DNA from: Agrobacterium albertimagni AOL15
Lineage (GTDB): Bacteria; Pseudomonadota; Alphaproteobacteria; Rhizobiales; Rhizobiaceae
Direction of reading: 5' to 3'
NCBI RefSeq assembly: GCF_000300855.1
Contig: NZ_ALJF01000003.1
Span: 186,001-250,000, forward strand
DNA: 64,000 nt
The translations under genes and the position numbers were made by a program. Below the pieces are notes generated by a model, which saw nothing but the letters and a program-made list of their open reading frames with translations, was not told the DNA's origin and ran no database searches. Shown in pieces: positions 8,898 to 17,872 of this stretch. How positions within the stretch are numbered: position 1 is the stretch's first letter; the number at the start of each line of letters is the position of its first letter.

Positions 8898-10136
8898 ATG
8901 AAACTCTGGATTCCCTTCGCTATCTCCGCCGGTTCCCTGCTGACGATCGCGAGCTTCGTCGGCGCCGGATGGGATGCTCCACCCGTCGAAAGCGAACAGA
9001 TCGGCTTTCGCGGTACCGGCATGTATGTCCACCGGGATGTCGAAAATCAGGAAGCATTGAAGCTGGCAAACGTCGTGCCGCCCGCCCCGTGGGAAGCGGA
9101 CCCTTCGGGGGACCGGGCCGGCGACATCTATGAAAACGTCCAGGTTCTCGGCGATCTCTCGGACGATCAGTTCAACCAGTTCATGGCCTCGATCACCGAA
9201 TGGATCGCACCGGAAGCTGGCTGCAACTACTGCCACAATCCGGAGAACCTCGCATCCGACGAGGTGTACCAGAAGGTGGTCTCTCGCCGCATGATCCAGA
9301 TGACCCAGGCGATCAATGTCGACTGGCAGAGCCATGTCGGTCAGGTCGGCGCCACCTGCTACACCTGTCACCGCGGACAGGCGATCCCCGCCAACTACTG
9401 GTACGAGGATCTCGAGCCGAAGCCGGCCGGCGGCATGACACAGAACCGTGCGGGACAGAATGTCGTCGCAATGTTCGCCGGGAATTCCTCGCTGCCGCAG
9501 AATGTCCTCAAGGACTATCTGCTCGACGCAAAGCAGATCCGCGTGCATTCCACCACAGCGCTGCCGACAAGCGCCAATCTGGCTGGCACCAAGGAAACCG
9601 AGGCCACGTGGTCGCTGATGATGCACATGTCGGAATCGCTCGGCGTGAACTGCACCACCTGCCACAACTCCAGAGCCTTCAACGCCTGGGATGAAAGCCC
9701 GCCGCAGCGCGTCACCGCCTGGCACGGTATCCGCATGGTCAGGGACATCAACGCAAACTACATGGTCGGGTTGACTCCGGTCTTCCCGGACATCCGCAAG
9801 GGGCCGGAAGGCGATGTCTTCAAGGTCGGCTGCGGCACCTGCCATGCCGGTGTTCAGAAACCGCTCTACGGCGTCTCGATGCTGCAGGACTATGCCGACT
9901 CGCTGACGAGGAAGGGACCGACGGAAGTTCCAGACTTTGCGAGCTACCAGCCCGGCACGACCCAGAGAATGGCACCTGCGGGCGACGCCCCGACGACCCC
10001 GGCCGCCCCTGCGGACGTCACCCCCCCGGTCGATCCGGTCGAAGCCGCACCTCCGGCAGACCCCGCCGCCGTCACGCCACCGGCTGACCCGGCGACACCC
10101 TCGACACCTGCGGCGACCCCGCCCGCAACGCCCTAA
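8898..10136 (+). CDS. pufC: PufC, tetraheme reaction-centre cytochrome c
   Basis: Membrane-bound cytochrome that re-reduces the photo-oxidised special pair from the periplasm. Four heme motifs are present: CNYCH (109-113), CYTCH (154-158), CTTCH (252-256) and CGTCH (312-316). The N-terminus is a hydrophobic helix (about 4-23) with no lipobox cysteine, so it should stay as a protein anchor rather than a lipid anchor. After the heme domain an unusual Pro/Ala-rich tail (about 359-412) carries repeated TPPxDP units. The start is the ATG 11 bases after the pufM stop, with AAGGAGAAGG upstream. Confidence 0.96.
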   Translation: MKLWIPFAISAGSLLTIASFVGAGWDAPPVESEQIGFRGTGMYVHRDVENQEALKLANVVPPAPWEADPSGDRAGDIYENVQVLGDLSDDQFNQFMASITEWIAPEAGCNYCHNPENLASDEVYQKVVSRRMIQMTQAINVDWQSHVGQVGATCYTCHRGQAIPANYWYEDLEPKPAGGMTQNRAGQNVVAMFAGNSSLPQNVLKDYLLDAKQIRVHSTTALPTSANLAGTKETEATWSLMMHMSESLGVNCTTCHNSRAFNAWDESPPQRVTAWHGIRMVRDINANYMVGLTPVFPDIRKGPEGDVFKVGCGTCHAGVQKPLYGVSMLQDYADSLTRKGPTEVPDFASYQPGTTQRMAPAGDAPTTPAAPADVTPPVDPVEAAPPADPAAVTPPADPATPSTPAATPPATP

Positions 10137-10154
10137 AAGGCGGACCACAATGAA

Positions 10155-10184
10155 AAGGGGAGCTCTCGAGCTCCCCTTCTTTTT
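10155..10184 (+). terminator. Rho-independent terminator after pufC
   Basis: A perfect 10-bp stem (AAGGGGAGCT / AGCTCCCCTT, loop CTCG) is followed by CTTTTT. It lies 18 bases after the pufC stop and ends the bchC-pufC transcript. Confidence 0.93.
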
Positions 10185-10316
10185 GTCCTCGATCGAATTC
10201 GCTGACTGACGTGGCCAGGCTCAAGCCTCAAGGAGCTGAGCGGATTAAACCCGCATATGGGCGCACGACGGCATTGATCGCGGCTGGATCATGAGAGGGA
10301 GAGGCAGGCCGGAGGG

Positions 10317-10850
10317 TCAGGCAGCTTCGGCGAAACTCAAGCCGGGGAAGCGCTGAAGATAGATGCGGAACCATGGCGTGAAATCCTGCGGGCGCTCACG
10401 CACCTCCCGCATCAGTTCACGAGGGCCAATCCAGCGGGTTTCTTCGACCTCGCCTTTAACAGGCGCGATCTCAAGTGCCCGGCTGTCGACTTGAGCGCTG
10501 AACAGCGTCACGCGCTCGTGCTCCTTCAGCCCCTGACCGACATCGGCGGCATATTCGACCGTCTGATGACGGGTGAGCGGGACACTGAAGCCGAGTTCTT
10601 CGGAGAGGCGGCGCTCGGCGCAGTCCTCGACCGTTTCCTCCCAATGCGGATGGGTGCAGCAGGTATTCGCCCAGAGTCCGGCACAGTGGTACTTCGTCGA
10701 GGCACGTTTCTGGATGAGCAACAGGTCACCGTCGAAGACGAAGACGGACACGGCAAGATGCAGTTGGCCGTCGAGATGCGCCTGCATCTTTTCGATCGGA
10801 TAAAGCGATCCGTCACCGGCAATCGCCGGAATGTAAATGCTGTCCGTCAT
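10317..10850 (-). CDS. idi: Idi, isopentenyl-diphosphate delta-isomerase (type I)
   Basis: NUDIX-fold isomerase interconverting IPP and DMAPP, 177 aa. The active-site cysteine lies in NTCCTHPHW, followed by the NUDIX-like EETVEDCAERRLSEELG box. The ATG at 10850 is preferred over a TTG at 10865, because GGAG lies 9 bases upstream of it. It is the last gene of the bchF-hemA-idi superoperon. With dxs elsewhere in the PGC, it feeds geranylgeranyl diphosphate to carotenoids and to the bacteriochlorophyll tail. Confidence 0.95.
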   Translation of the reverse strand: MTDSIYIPAIAGDGSLYPIEKMQAHLDGQLHLAVSVFVFDGDLLLIQKRASTKYHCAGLWANTCCTHPHWEETVEDCAERRLSEELGFSVPLTRHQTVEYAADVGQGLKEHERVTLFSAQVDSRALEIAPVKGEVEETRWIGPRELMREVRERPQDFTPWFRIYLQRFPGLSFAEAA

Positions 10851-10904
10851 CCTGTCCGGCTCCAAACTCCTGGCTGCGCCGTGCCGATACGGCTTTTGTA
10901 AGCC

Positions 10905-12122
10905 TCAGGCAACCGCCCTGGCCAATGCACATTTCGACCAGAGCGAACAGAGCGCTTCGGCGAGGTGCTCGATATCCGCGTCTGTATGAAGCGGCGTCGG
11001 CGTAATGCGCAATCTTTCCTTGCCAACGGCGACTGTTGGATAATTGATCGGCTGGACATAGATGCCGAAGTCATCAAGCAACACGTCCGAGATCCATTTG
11101 CACTTGGCCGCATTGCCGACCATGACCGGCACGATATGGCTTGGGTTGTGCATGTGCGGAATACCCCGCACGTCGAGCGCCCGCCGGACCTTCGCGACTG
11201 TCGCCTGATGCATATGGCGCTCGAAGGGGCTTTCCTTGAGGTGACGGATCGACGCAGTCGCGCCAGCCGCAAGCGCCGGCGGGATCGCGGTGGTGAAGAT
11301 GAAGCCTGACGCGAACGAGCGAACGAAGTCAACCAACACAGCTGGACCGGTGATATAGCCGCCCATGACGCCGAAAGCCTTGCCGAGCGTCCCCTCGATG
11401 ACCGTCAACCGGTCCATGAGTCCTTCGCGCTCAGCAACACCACCGCCACGCGGTCCGTACATGCCGACGGCATGCACCTCGTCGAGATAAGTCAGGGCGC
11501 CGAACTGGTCGGCGACATCGCAGATCTCCTTGATCGGCGAGATGTCGCCATCCATCGAGTAGACGCTCTCGAAGGCGACCAGCTTTGGCGCTGCCGGATC
11601 GTCCGCAGCCATCAGTTCGCGCAGATGCTTGTAATCGTTGTGACGGAACTGCCGCTTGATGCAGCGGGAATGACGGATGCCTTCGATCATCGAGGCATGA
11701 TTGAGCGAGTCCGAATAGCAGATGATGCCGGGGATCTTTGCGAGCAGCGTCCCGAGTGCGGCCCAGTTCGAGACATAGCCCGAAGTGAAGATCAACGCCC
11801 CTTCCTTGCCATGCAGGTCGGCCAGTTCGTGCTCGAGGAGGACGTGGTAATGATTGGTACCGGAAATGTTGCGCGTACCGCCGGCACCGGCGCCGCACTT
11901 GCGCACGACCTCGATCATCCGTTCGGTCACGAGCGGGTTCTGGCCCATGCCCAGATAATCGTTCGAGCACCAGACGGTGACGTCGCGGGCCGTCCCGTCA
12001 CCATGGTGAAACGCGGCTTTCGGAAAGGCCGAGCAGTGACGCTCCAGATCCGCGAAAACGCGGTAATTGCCGGCGGTATGCAGGCCGGCGAGCGCCTCTT
12101 CCATGTGCTGGAAAACAGTCAT
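10905..12122 (-). CDS. hemA: HemA, 5-aminolevulinate synthase
   Basis: PLP enzyme that condenses succinyl-CoA and glycine to 5-aminolevulinate, the first tetrapyrrole precursor. It has 405 aa, with the catalytic lysine K248 in EGTLGKAFG, the GTRNISGT substrate loop and the YLDEVHAVG aspartate site. Its ATG overlaps the puhE stop by one base (TGATG). A PGC-borne hemA is common in Rhodobacter-like phototrophs. A housekeeping copy elsewhere is likely but not visible. Confidence 0.96.
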   Translation of the reverse strand: MTVFQHMEEALAGLHTAGNYRVFADLERHCSAFPKAAFHHGDGTARDVTVWCSNDYLGMGQNPLVTERMIEVVRKCGAGAGGTRNISGTNHYHVLLEHELADLHGKEGALIFTSGYVSNWAALGTLLAKIPGIICYSDSLNHASMIEGIRHSRCIKRQFRHNDYKHLRELMAADDPAAPKLVAFESVYSMDGDISPIKEICDVADQFGALTYLDEVHAVGMYGPRGGGVAEREGLMDRLTVIEGTLGKAFGVMGGYITGPAVLVDFVRSFASGFIFTTAIPPALAAGATASIRHLKESPFERHMHQATVAKVRRALDVRGIPHMHNPSHIVPVMVGNAAKCKWISDVLLDDFGIYVQPINYPTVAVGKERLRITPTPLHTDADIEHLAEALCSLWSKCALARAVA

Positions 12123-13021
12123 CAGTCTTTCCTCTTCCCGATCGTGTCGTGTCCGATTGTTGTCCAGGCGGCGTGTGGCCCGGACACCGGCCCACCCTCC
12201 TTGAGTGCGGAGACGCCGTCCGCCACCGGGCGAATGGCAAGATTGCCCCGATCCTGCCGCGCCATCGCCCAGCGCCAGAGCGCTGTGTCCGAGACGGGAA
12301 GGACGAGAACCAGATGCTCGACGATGGCGAGCGCCATGAAGGTCGCGAGCAGCGTATGGCCAACGACCGAATGCGCCTGCGTCGCGCGGTTGGCACCGAC
12401 GACGAGGACGGCGAAGATCCCGGCCGCGAGGGCCAAGAAGATCGGAAACAGCGGCGTCATCCGATCGGTCTTGAAATAGCTTTTGAGGTGGCGGATGCCC
12501 TTCGGCATCAACTCGCTAATCGCATGCGGCGCGCCAAGGAAAATCACCAGCTTGGCGGAGATCCGCATGCCCCAGAGGAGCCCGAAGGCGGCAAGCCCGA
12601 AGAGGTTGGCCGATCCCTCAAGCGCTAACCACAAGGCAATCGCTGTCACCAGGATGGCGATCTCGTGATCGCTGACCGCCTCCCAGGCCGCCCGAAATCG
12701 ACGGAAGCCGGTCAGTCCAGGCGGGCATTCACCCGTCCGCCGTCCTGTCAGTATCCCTGCCAGGAAGGCCGCTTCATGCCAGGCCCAGACGAGCAGCGCG
12801 CCGAAGAAGCCGAGATAGGAACCGAGCACAGTCGGCTCCTGTGCGCCCCAGAGCATCAGCCCGAAACCGAAAGCGCCGACTATGGTCATCAGGCCCATCA
12901 GAACAAGGCCCCTGCCCCGCGGCCCGTCAGATCGATTGACCATGGCGAGCACCAGCCCGGTCGAAAGCCACCATACCGAGATGGCGACCAGAACGACAGC
13001 GAGCGGGTGCGTGAGCGTCAT
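12122..13021 (-). CDS. puhE: PuhE, photosynthetic complex assembly protein
   Basis: Polytopic membrane protein (299 aa, about 7-8 hydrophobic segments) of the PuhE family, needed for normal reaction-centre and bacteriochlorophyll levels in Rhodobacter. Recognisable stretches are WAWHEAAFL and [13 protein letters not shown] ([17 protein letters not shown]). The frame is open to 13222, but the ATG at 13021 has GAGGAG upstream and gives the family length. It lies between acsF (10-base gap) and hemA (TGATG overlap). Confidence 0.9.
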   Translation of the reverse strand: MTLTHPLAVVLVAISVWWLSTGLVLAMVNRSDGPRGRGLVLMGLMTIVGAFGFGLMLWGAQEPTVLGSYLGFFGALLVWAWHEAAFLAGILTGRRTGECPPGLTGFRRFRAAWEAVSDHEIAILVTAIALWLALEGSANLFGLAAFGLLWGMRISAKLVIFLGAPHAISELMPKGIRHLKSYFKTDRMTPLFPIFLALAAGIFAVLVVGANRATQAHSVVGHTLLATFMALAIVEHLVLVLPVSDTALWRWAMARQDRGNLAIRPVADGVSALKEGGPVSGPHAAWTTIGHDTIGKRKD

Positions 13022-13031
13022 GGCAATCTCC

Positions 13032-14141
13032 TCACCAGACCGGCTGCAGGCGGGACGTCGCCGGGATGGTATTCGACTTGGTCGGGATCGCATACATCCT
13101 GATAAAATTGACGGCAGCAGCAGCCGACCAGAAGCCCTTGGCGATCTTGCCCGAAAGGCCACCCTTCGCGTCAGCCGCCATGACTCGGCGGTTGATCCGC
13201 TCCATCCGGCGGAAGCCTTCATGCAGGGCCGGATTGTCGAGATCGAGCACGAGCGGGAAGCACTGGCGCGAGATTTCGCTCGTCAGCCGGAAAACCTTCA
13301 TGTCGTAATCGTCGATATCGACGCCGAGCCCCTTGTGGAAGGCCGGCCGCATGTGATCGCGCACATACATGGTGGCAAAGACGGCAAGCAGGAAGAACTT
13401 GATCCAGTACTTGTTCATCCCCTCCATCAGCCGCTTGTCGGAGCGGATGATCAGCGAGAAGGCCTCGCCATGGGAGAACTCGTCATTGCACCATTCGCGG
13501 AACCACTTGAAGATCGGGTGGAAGCGCTTGTCCGGGTGCTTTTCGAGGTGGCGATAGATGGTGATGTAGCGGGCATAGCCGATCTTCTCGGAGAGATATG
13601 TCGCGTAGTAGATGAACTTCGGCTTGAAGAAGGTGTATTTCTTGGCCTTCGCCAGAAAGCCCATGTTCACGCCGATGCCGAATTCCTTCAGCGCATCGTT
13701 GATGAAACCGGCATGGCGGGATTCGTCGCGGCTCATATAGCCGAAGAGCTCGCAAATCTCCTGGTTCTTGCCGCGCCGCTTCATCTCCTTGTAGAGCACG
13801 CAGCCGGAAAACTCCGATGTGAGCGACGAGACGAGGAAGTCGATGAATTCCTCGCGAAGATCGTCCGGCAGGGCGTCGATGTCGATATCGTCCCACTGTT
13901 CGTTGCGCTTGAAGTGTCCGCGGTTCGGATCGCTCTTCATCTGCGCGATCAGCACGTCCCATTCGGCACGCACCGGCTCGACATGGATTTTGTCCATCTC
14001 TTCGAAGTCGGTGGTGTAGAAGCGCGGCGTCAGCATCGTCGAAACGAGCGCGCTGCGGGTCGTGTCGCTGACCCCGGCCATGCGTTCCTCGACGGTCGGC
14101 TCGTGATCGGCAAGATCAACAGGCGAAACATGGTTGTTCAT
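13032..14141 (-). CDS. acsF: AcsF, oxygen-dependent Mg-protoporphyrin IX monomethyl ester cyclase
   Basis: Diiron monooxygenase that forms the isocyclic E ring of (bacterio)chlorophyll using O2, 369 aa. Diiron ligand motifs are visible in SEFSGCVLYKE, DESRHAGF and NDEFSHGE. The ATG at 14141 overlaps the bciE stop (ATGA); the longer frame to 14174 has no support. With the anaerobic cyclase BchE absent from the window, this is the only visible E-ring route and it requires oxygen. Confidence 0.96.
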   Translation of the reverse strand: MNNHVSPVDLADHEPTVEERMAGVSDTTRSALVSTMLTPRFYTTDFEEMDKIHVEPVRAEWDVLIAQMKSDPNRGHFKRNEQWDDIDIDALPDDLREEFIDFLVSSLTSEFSGCVLYKEMKRRGKNQEICELFGYMSRDESRHAGFINDALKEFGIGVNMGFLAKAKKYTFFKPKFIYYATYLSEKIGYARYITIYRHLEKHPDKRFHPIFKWFREWCNDEFSHGEAFSLIIRSDKRLMEGMNKYWIKFFLLAVFATMYVRDHMRPAFHKGLGVDIDDYDMKVFRLTSEISRQCFPLVLDLDNPALHEGFRRMERINRRVMAADAKGGLSGKIAKGFWSAAAAVNFIRMYAIPTKSNTIPATSRLQPVW

Positions 14142-14443
14142 GACAGTGCCCTCTCCGTGAAGCTGAATTCGCACAATTCCATCATGTCGAGATCGCCGGT
14201 GGCGCGGGTCCAGGCCCGCTCCAGGAAACCCGCCCGGGTGATGGTCGCCTTGCGGCGAAAATTCTGGCAGGAGCCATAGGGGATCTGGACCGGTGCGCCA
14301 TGCACCAGAACCTCGTCACCCGGATGCACCACCACACCGTTGTCGAACCTCAAATGCGCACCGAGCGCCTCGAAGGTGTTGTTGATCTCGACGGTACAAT
14401 CGACCGTCTCCCTCCGTCGCATCAAGGCAAAGACCGGGTTCAT
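14138..14443 (-). CDS. bciE: BciE-like auxiliary subunit of the AcsF cyclase
   Basis: Soluble protein of 101 aa without membrane segments. It is coupled by ATGA overlaps to puhC upstream and acsF downstream. In alphaproteobacteria the oxygen-dependent cyclase needs a small partner, BciE, encoded beside acsF. Size, position and coupling fit that protein, but I recognise it mainly from context. It starts at the ATG 14443 behind GGAGGAG. The frame reaching 14569 is an antisense-like extension and is rejected. Confidence 0.75.
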   Translation of the reverse strand: MNPVFALMRRRETVDCTVEINNTFEALGAHLRFDNGVVVHPGDEVLVHGAPVQIPYGSCQNFRRKATITRAGFLERAWTRATGDLDMMELCEFSFTERALS

Positions 14444-14934
14444 TGGTTTTCTCCTCCCTGTGAGCCTAGAAGGGCTTCGAATGCGGCCACGTTGTCTGGG
14501 CCGAATGCATCGAGATAGATCCGCTCGCCGGTGCCCGTATCGGACAGGCTCAGTCCACCGGCGTCCCATTTGATCAGTCGGTAAGGCGTATCGAACGGTA
14601 CCTTCGAGACCTGGCGCATGCGTTCGAACGCGCGCAACGAGCCCGGCACGAAACCGCCGGCCTGTGGCGCATAGCTTGCGATCTCCTGATACGTCGCAGC
14701 GTCTCTCACGACGACGAAATCTGAAGTGGTGCGGGTGATGGTGAGGTCGCGGATGGCGATGGGTGCGGCCTGCTGCTGCTTGACGAGCCCGATCCCTGTC
14801 GTTGTTCCAAATAGGATTGCGCCTGCCGTGAATCCCAGGAGACCGACAAGACCGAAGAACACGCCGCGAGGCACACGATTGGGCGTCTTGCCCTTGCGGT
14901 CTGCCCAGTAGCCGAGATGCGAGGCCGATCCCAT
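14440..14934 (-). CDS. puhC: PuhC, photosynthetic complex assembly protein
   Basis: Protein of 164 aa with a short cytoplasmic N-terminus, one transmembrane helix (FFGLVGLLGFTAGAILFG, about 24-41) and a periplasmic domain. PuhC supports assembly or organisation of reaction centre-LH1 complexes. An adjacent GTG at 14937 could also initiate. AGGAG at about 14942-14946 serves either. The stop overlaps the bciE start. Confidence 0.85.
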   Translation of the reverse strand: MGSASHLGYWADRKGKTPNRVPRGVFFGLVGLLGFTAGAILFGTTTGIGLVKQQQAAPIAIRDLTITRTTSDFVVVRDAATYQEIASYAPQAGGFVPGSLRAFERMRQVSKVPFDTPYRLIKWDAGGLSLSDTGTGERIYLDAFGPDNVAAFEALLGSQGGENQ

Positions 14935-14944
14935 CACATGGCTC

Positions 14945-15619
14945 CTATTCGGCTGCAACGACGGAAGGCGGCATGGCGCTTCCGGCCGTCTCATGCATGA
15001 TGATCCGCGGCTGTTCGGCCCGCGCACCGCGATACTGGCCGATCGCGGCCGACAGCACATTCGCCACCTTGTCCGCGTCGGGCAGGCAGATCAGGCTCGG
15101 CTCCGGCCTTGAAAAACGGAAGCCCCGCACATGCGGCCACTGGATGAGCCAGGACAGGCGCTGCTCTGGCACAAGGGCGATCGCGATCATGCCCGCCTTT
15201 TCGCCGAGCCGTGCGAGAGCCACGCCATCGACCTGCCGATACGGCAGGTTCAGCGTCATCGAAATTGCCACACCGAAGCGAATGACGATGCGCTCCGTGG
15301 TGATCGTGTAGAGGGTCGTCTTTTCAACGGCCCAGGCGAAGAGCTCGATCATGCCGATCAGCACCCCCGCCAATGCGGTCAGGACAGCCACCGAAAAGAC
15401 GATGCCGCCGACAGGCTGAGCATCGTTCAAGCCGGCAAGTACAGCCCAGCTGGCTAGGATCAGGAAATAACCGACAATCCAGCGGACTTTTAGAAGATGC
15501 CGGGCGACAAGGGCAGACGATGGCCGCCCCTGCCAGAGGATGACTTCACCTGCCGGAGGCACGCCTGGAAGGCCCGGCAGCGGCTCGATCTCATGTTCTC
15601 GTGTGACGAACTGTTTCAC
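14945..15619 (-). CDS. puhB: PuhB, reaction-centre assembly protein
   Basis: Membrane protein of 224 aa with hydrophobic segments around residues 46-64, 72-90 and possibly 94-105, plus a PH-like C-terminal domain (YTITTERIVIRFG). In Rhodobacter PuhB helps the reaction centre to assemble. The start is a GTG overlapping the puhA stop (GTGA). It lies in the usual puhA-puhB-puhC order. Confidence 0.9.
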   Translation of the reverse strand: MKQFVTREHEIEPLPGLPGVPPAGEVILWQGRPSSALVARHLLKVRWIVGYFLILASWAVLAGLNDAQPVGGIVFSVAVLTALAGVLIGMIELFAWAVEKTTLYTITTERIVIRFGVAISMTLNLPYRQVDGVALARLGEKAGMIAIALVPEQRLSWLIQWPHVRGFRFSRPEPSLICLPDADKVANVLSAAIGQYRGARAEQPRIIMHETAGSAMPPSVVAAE

Positions 15620-16395
15620 AGCAGTGGCTCCTGACGAAAGCGATCCGCATAGAGGAGACCAGCGCCGAAATAGGCAGCGATCTTGTCTTCCTCGAGCAGG
15701 GTCACGAGTTCGGGACGAGCGGTGGCCGGGACATCGATGAACTGCGCAGCTGTTACCGCATGCACATAGAGATACCGGACATTGCCGCGACCGGTCTGGA
15801 AGACGACGAAGTTGTTCGGCAACAGCACGGTGCGTCCGCCATCGGCGAGTTCCACCTCATAGTAGCGGATCAGATGTTCGGCCCGGTCGACCCAGAAATC
15901 CTTGACGGTGCCGGCAATCTGCTTGTCGCAACCGAGGACGGCAAGGCCACGCGGCTCGGCGGCGCCTTCGGCAAGCCCGAAGCCTTCTGCGACACGGAGC
16001 GGCACGATGCGGGCATCGCCATGGGCGGTGACGTCAGGCTTGTCGGAGCGTTCCGCCCACGAGCCGGGGCCGATGCCGGCGAGCAGCGGATTGCCGACGG
16101 GTTCGATCGGATAGCCCGGCGCCGGTGCGATGCGGCGGCTTGAGAAGGTGCGTTCGTCACGCTTGAAGTCAGGAGCATGCCGGACGCCCTGGCCATGCGG
16201 CAGGATGAAGGTCTTCTTCGGCGGCACGAACAGCCAGGGGCTCTTGTTGTAGCGGCCCGACACGTCCTCTTCGAGCGGATAGCCCTCACGACGATCTTCC
16301 TGGCGCAAGTACCAGATCAGCCCCGCAAAGAAGAGCCAAAACGCATAGAGCACGACTTGTGCGACATCGATATTCCCAACCAGCGACCCGGTCAT
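15616..16395 (-). CDS. puhA: PuhA, reaction centre H subunit
   Basis: H subunit of the reaction centre, 259 aa. One N-terminal transmembrane helix (about 11-29) is followed by a cytoplasmic beta-barrel domain with the typical PPKKTFILPHG and GNPLLAGIGPGSWA segments. GGGAGGG precedes the ATG at 16395; the frame reaching 16563 is discarded. It is separated from lhaA by 37 bases and is GTGA-coupled to puhB. Confidence 0.97.
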   Translation of the reverse strand: MTGSLVGNIDVAQVVLYAFWLFFAGLIWYLRQEDRREGYPLEEDVSGRYNKSPWLFVPPKKTFILPHGQGVRHAPDFKRDERTFSSRRIAPAPGYPIEPVGNPLLAGIGPGSWAERSDKPDVTAHGDARIVPLRVAEGFGLAEGAAEPRGLAVLGCDKQIAGTVKDFWVDRAEHLIRYYEVELADGGRTVLLPNNFVVFQTGRGNVRYLYVHAVTAAQFIDVPATARPELVTLLEEDKIAAYFGAGLLYADRFRQEPLL

Positions 16396-16432
16396 ATCCA
16401 GACCCTCCCGTGTAAAGCGCATCCGCCGGCGG

Positions 16433-17872
16433 TTAGCCGGGCAGCTCCGCCAATCCAAAACGCATGTTATGCAGATAGTCCCTCTGATAGCGCCGTCCGG
16501 TGAGCGGACCCAAGACCGCCAGGCACAGGAAGAGGAGAATAATTTCAAAGGCATAGACGACAAGATATCCAGCCGCCGGCGTCATCATGACCTCACCCAG
16601 CGAACCGTTGAGCGCCAGCGCATTGATCGTGTTCTTGATTACGCCACCGGCCAGCATGGCCGCACCGATGGCGGTGGCCTGCACCGCCCCCCAGGCACCG
16701 ACGACGAGACCGCTGTCCGAGCGTTCGGCAATGCCCATGGCGGCAAGCATGGTGCCGACGGCAAACAGGCCGCCACCCAGGCCGATGCCGAAGGCACCGA
16801 GATGGAATAGGCCGGTGATGCCGAGCGGTGATGCGAAGATCACAGCCGAGAAGGCACCAATGCCAACCAGCAAACCGCGTGCCGCCACGCGGTACATCTG
16901 GGCTCCATGCTGCAGGCTGCGCGCAGCCCAACCGAAGCCGATCATCGTGCCGAAGGCCCAGATCCCGGTAAGCCTTGTCGTCTCACCGACGGATAGCCCC
17001 AGGATCTCCCCGCCATAGGGCTCGAGCAGGATATCCTGCATCGAGAATGCTGCAGATCCAATGGCGACGGCCAGAAGAAGCCGCAACACGCCTGGCGCGC
17101 TGCGATAGTCGTCGAGCGCGTCGAAGAAGCTTGCGAGATCGCGATCGACGGCCGTGCGTCGCACATCGCGCGCTTCCTGCTTCCAGATGGCGATGACATT
17201 GATGACTATAGTCAGCAGCGCCGTGCCCTGGATCACCTGGATCAAAAGCTTCGGTGAGAAGTCGACCAGGAAAAAGCTGTAGAAGCTCGATGCCCCGATC
17301 ATGCCAATAAGCAGCATGAAGTAGAGAAGTGCGACGACCCGCGGGCGCTTTTCTTCGGGAACGAGATCGCTGGCGAGAGCCAGGCCTGCCGTCTGCGACA
17401 TATGCATGCCGAAGCCGGTCAAGATGAAGGCGAGGCTCGCACCTGCAGCGCCGGCCCATTCAGGTCCGATGGTCTGCGACTGTAGAAGGAGGAGGGCAAA
17501 GGGCATGATGGCGAGACCGCCGAACTGCAGCAGGCTGCCGAGCCAGACATAGGGCACACGGCGCCAGCCGAGCACCGATTTATAGGTGTCCGAGCGGAAG
17601 CCGAAGAGCAGCCGCAGCGGAGCGGCGAAAACCGGAATGGCGACAACCGCCGAGACGAGGGCCACGGAAACGCCGAGTTCGACGATCAGCACACGGTTCA
17701 GTGTGCCGGTCAGGAGAACGAGAACGCAGCCGGCAGAGACCTGGAACAGCGAAAGGCGCAGCAGCCTCGACAGCGGCATCTCGACAGATGCCGCATCCGC
17801 AAACGGCATGAAACGCGTTCCGAGCTTCTGCCAGAACGAGATCATTTTGCGGTTGGCGGCAGCGATCGTCAT
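16433..17872 (-). CDS. lhaA: LhaA, LH1 assembly factor (PucC/BCD family)
   Basis: MFS-fold membrane protein, 479 aa, about 12 transmembrane segments. Family landmarks are LTGTLNRVLIVELGV near residue 55 and the motif RLLFGFRSDTYKS. LhaA is thought to deliver bacteriochlorophyll to LH1 polypeptides. The ATG overlaps the bchM stop (ATGA). A paralogue of the same family lies at 30275-31639, next to bchG. Confidence 0.92.
   Translation of the reverse strand: MTIAAANRKMISFWQKLGTRFMPFADAASVEMPLSRLLRLSLFQVSAGCVLVLLTGTLNRVLIVELGVSVALVSAVVAIPVFAAPLRLLFGFRSDTYKSVLGWRRVPYVWLGSLLQFGGLAIMPFALLLLQSQTIGPEWAGAAGASLAFILTGFGMHMSQTAGLALASDLVPEEKRPRVVALLYFMLLIGMIGASSFYSFFLVDFSPKLLIQVIQGTALLTIVINVIAIWKQEARDVRRTAVDRDLASFFDALDDYRSAPGVLRLLLAVAIGSAAFSMQDILLEPYGGEILGLSVGETTRLTGIWAFGTMIGFGWAARSLQHGAQMYRVAARGLLVGIGAFSAVIFASPLGITGLFHLGAFGIGLGGGLFAVGTMLAAMGIAERSDSGLVVGAWGAVQATAIGAAMLAGGVIKNTINALALNGSLGEVMMTPAAGYLVVYAFEIILLFLCLAVLGPLTGRRYQRDYLHNMRFGLAELPG

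Noticed and set aside
10491..10901. Plus-strand frame across idi
   Set aside because: Antisense to idi, which has an intact NUDIX motif and active-site cysteine.
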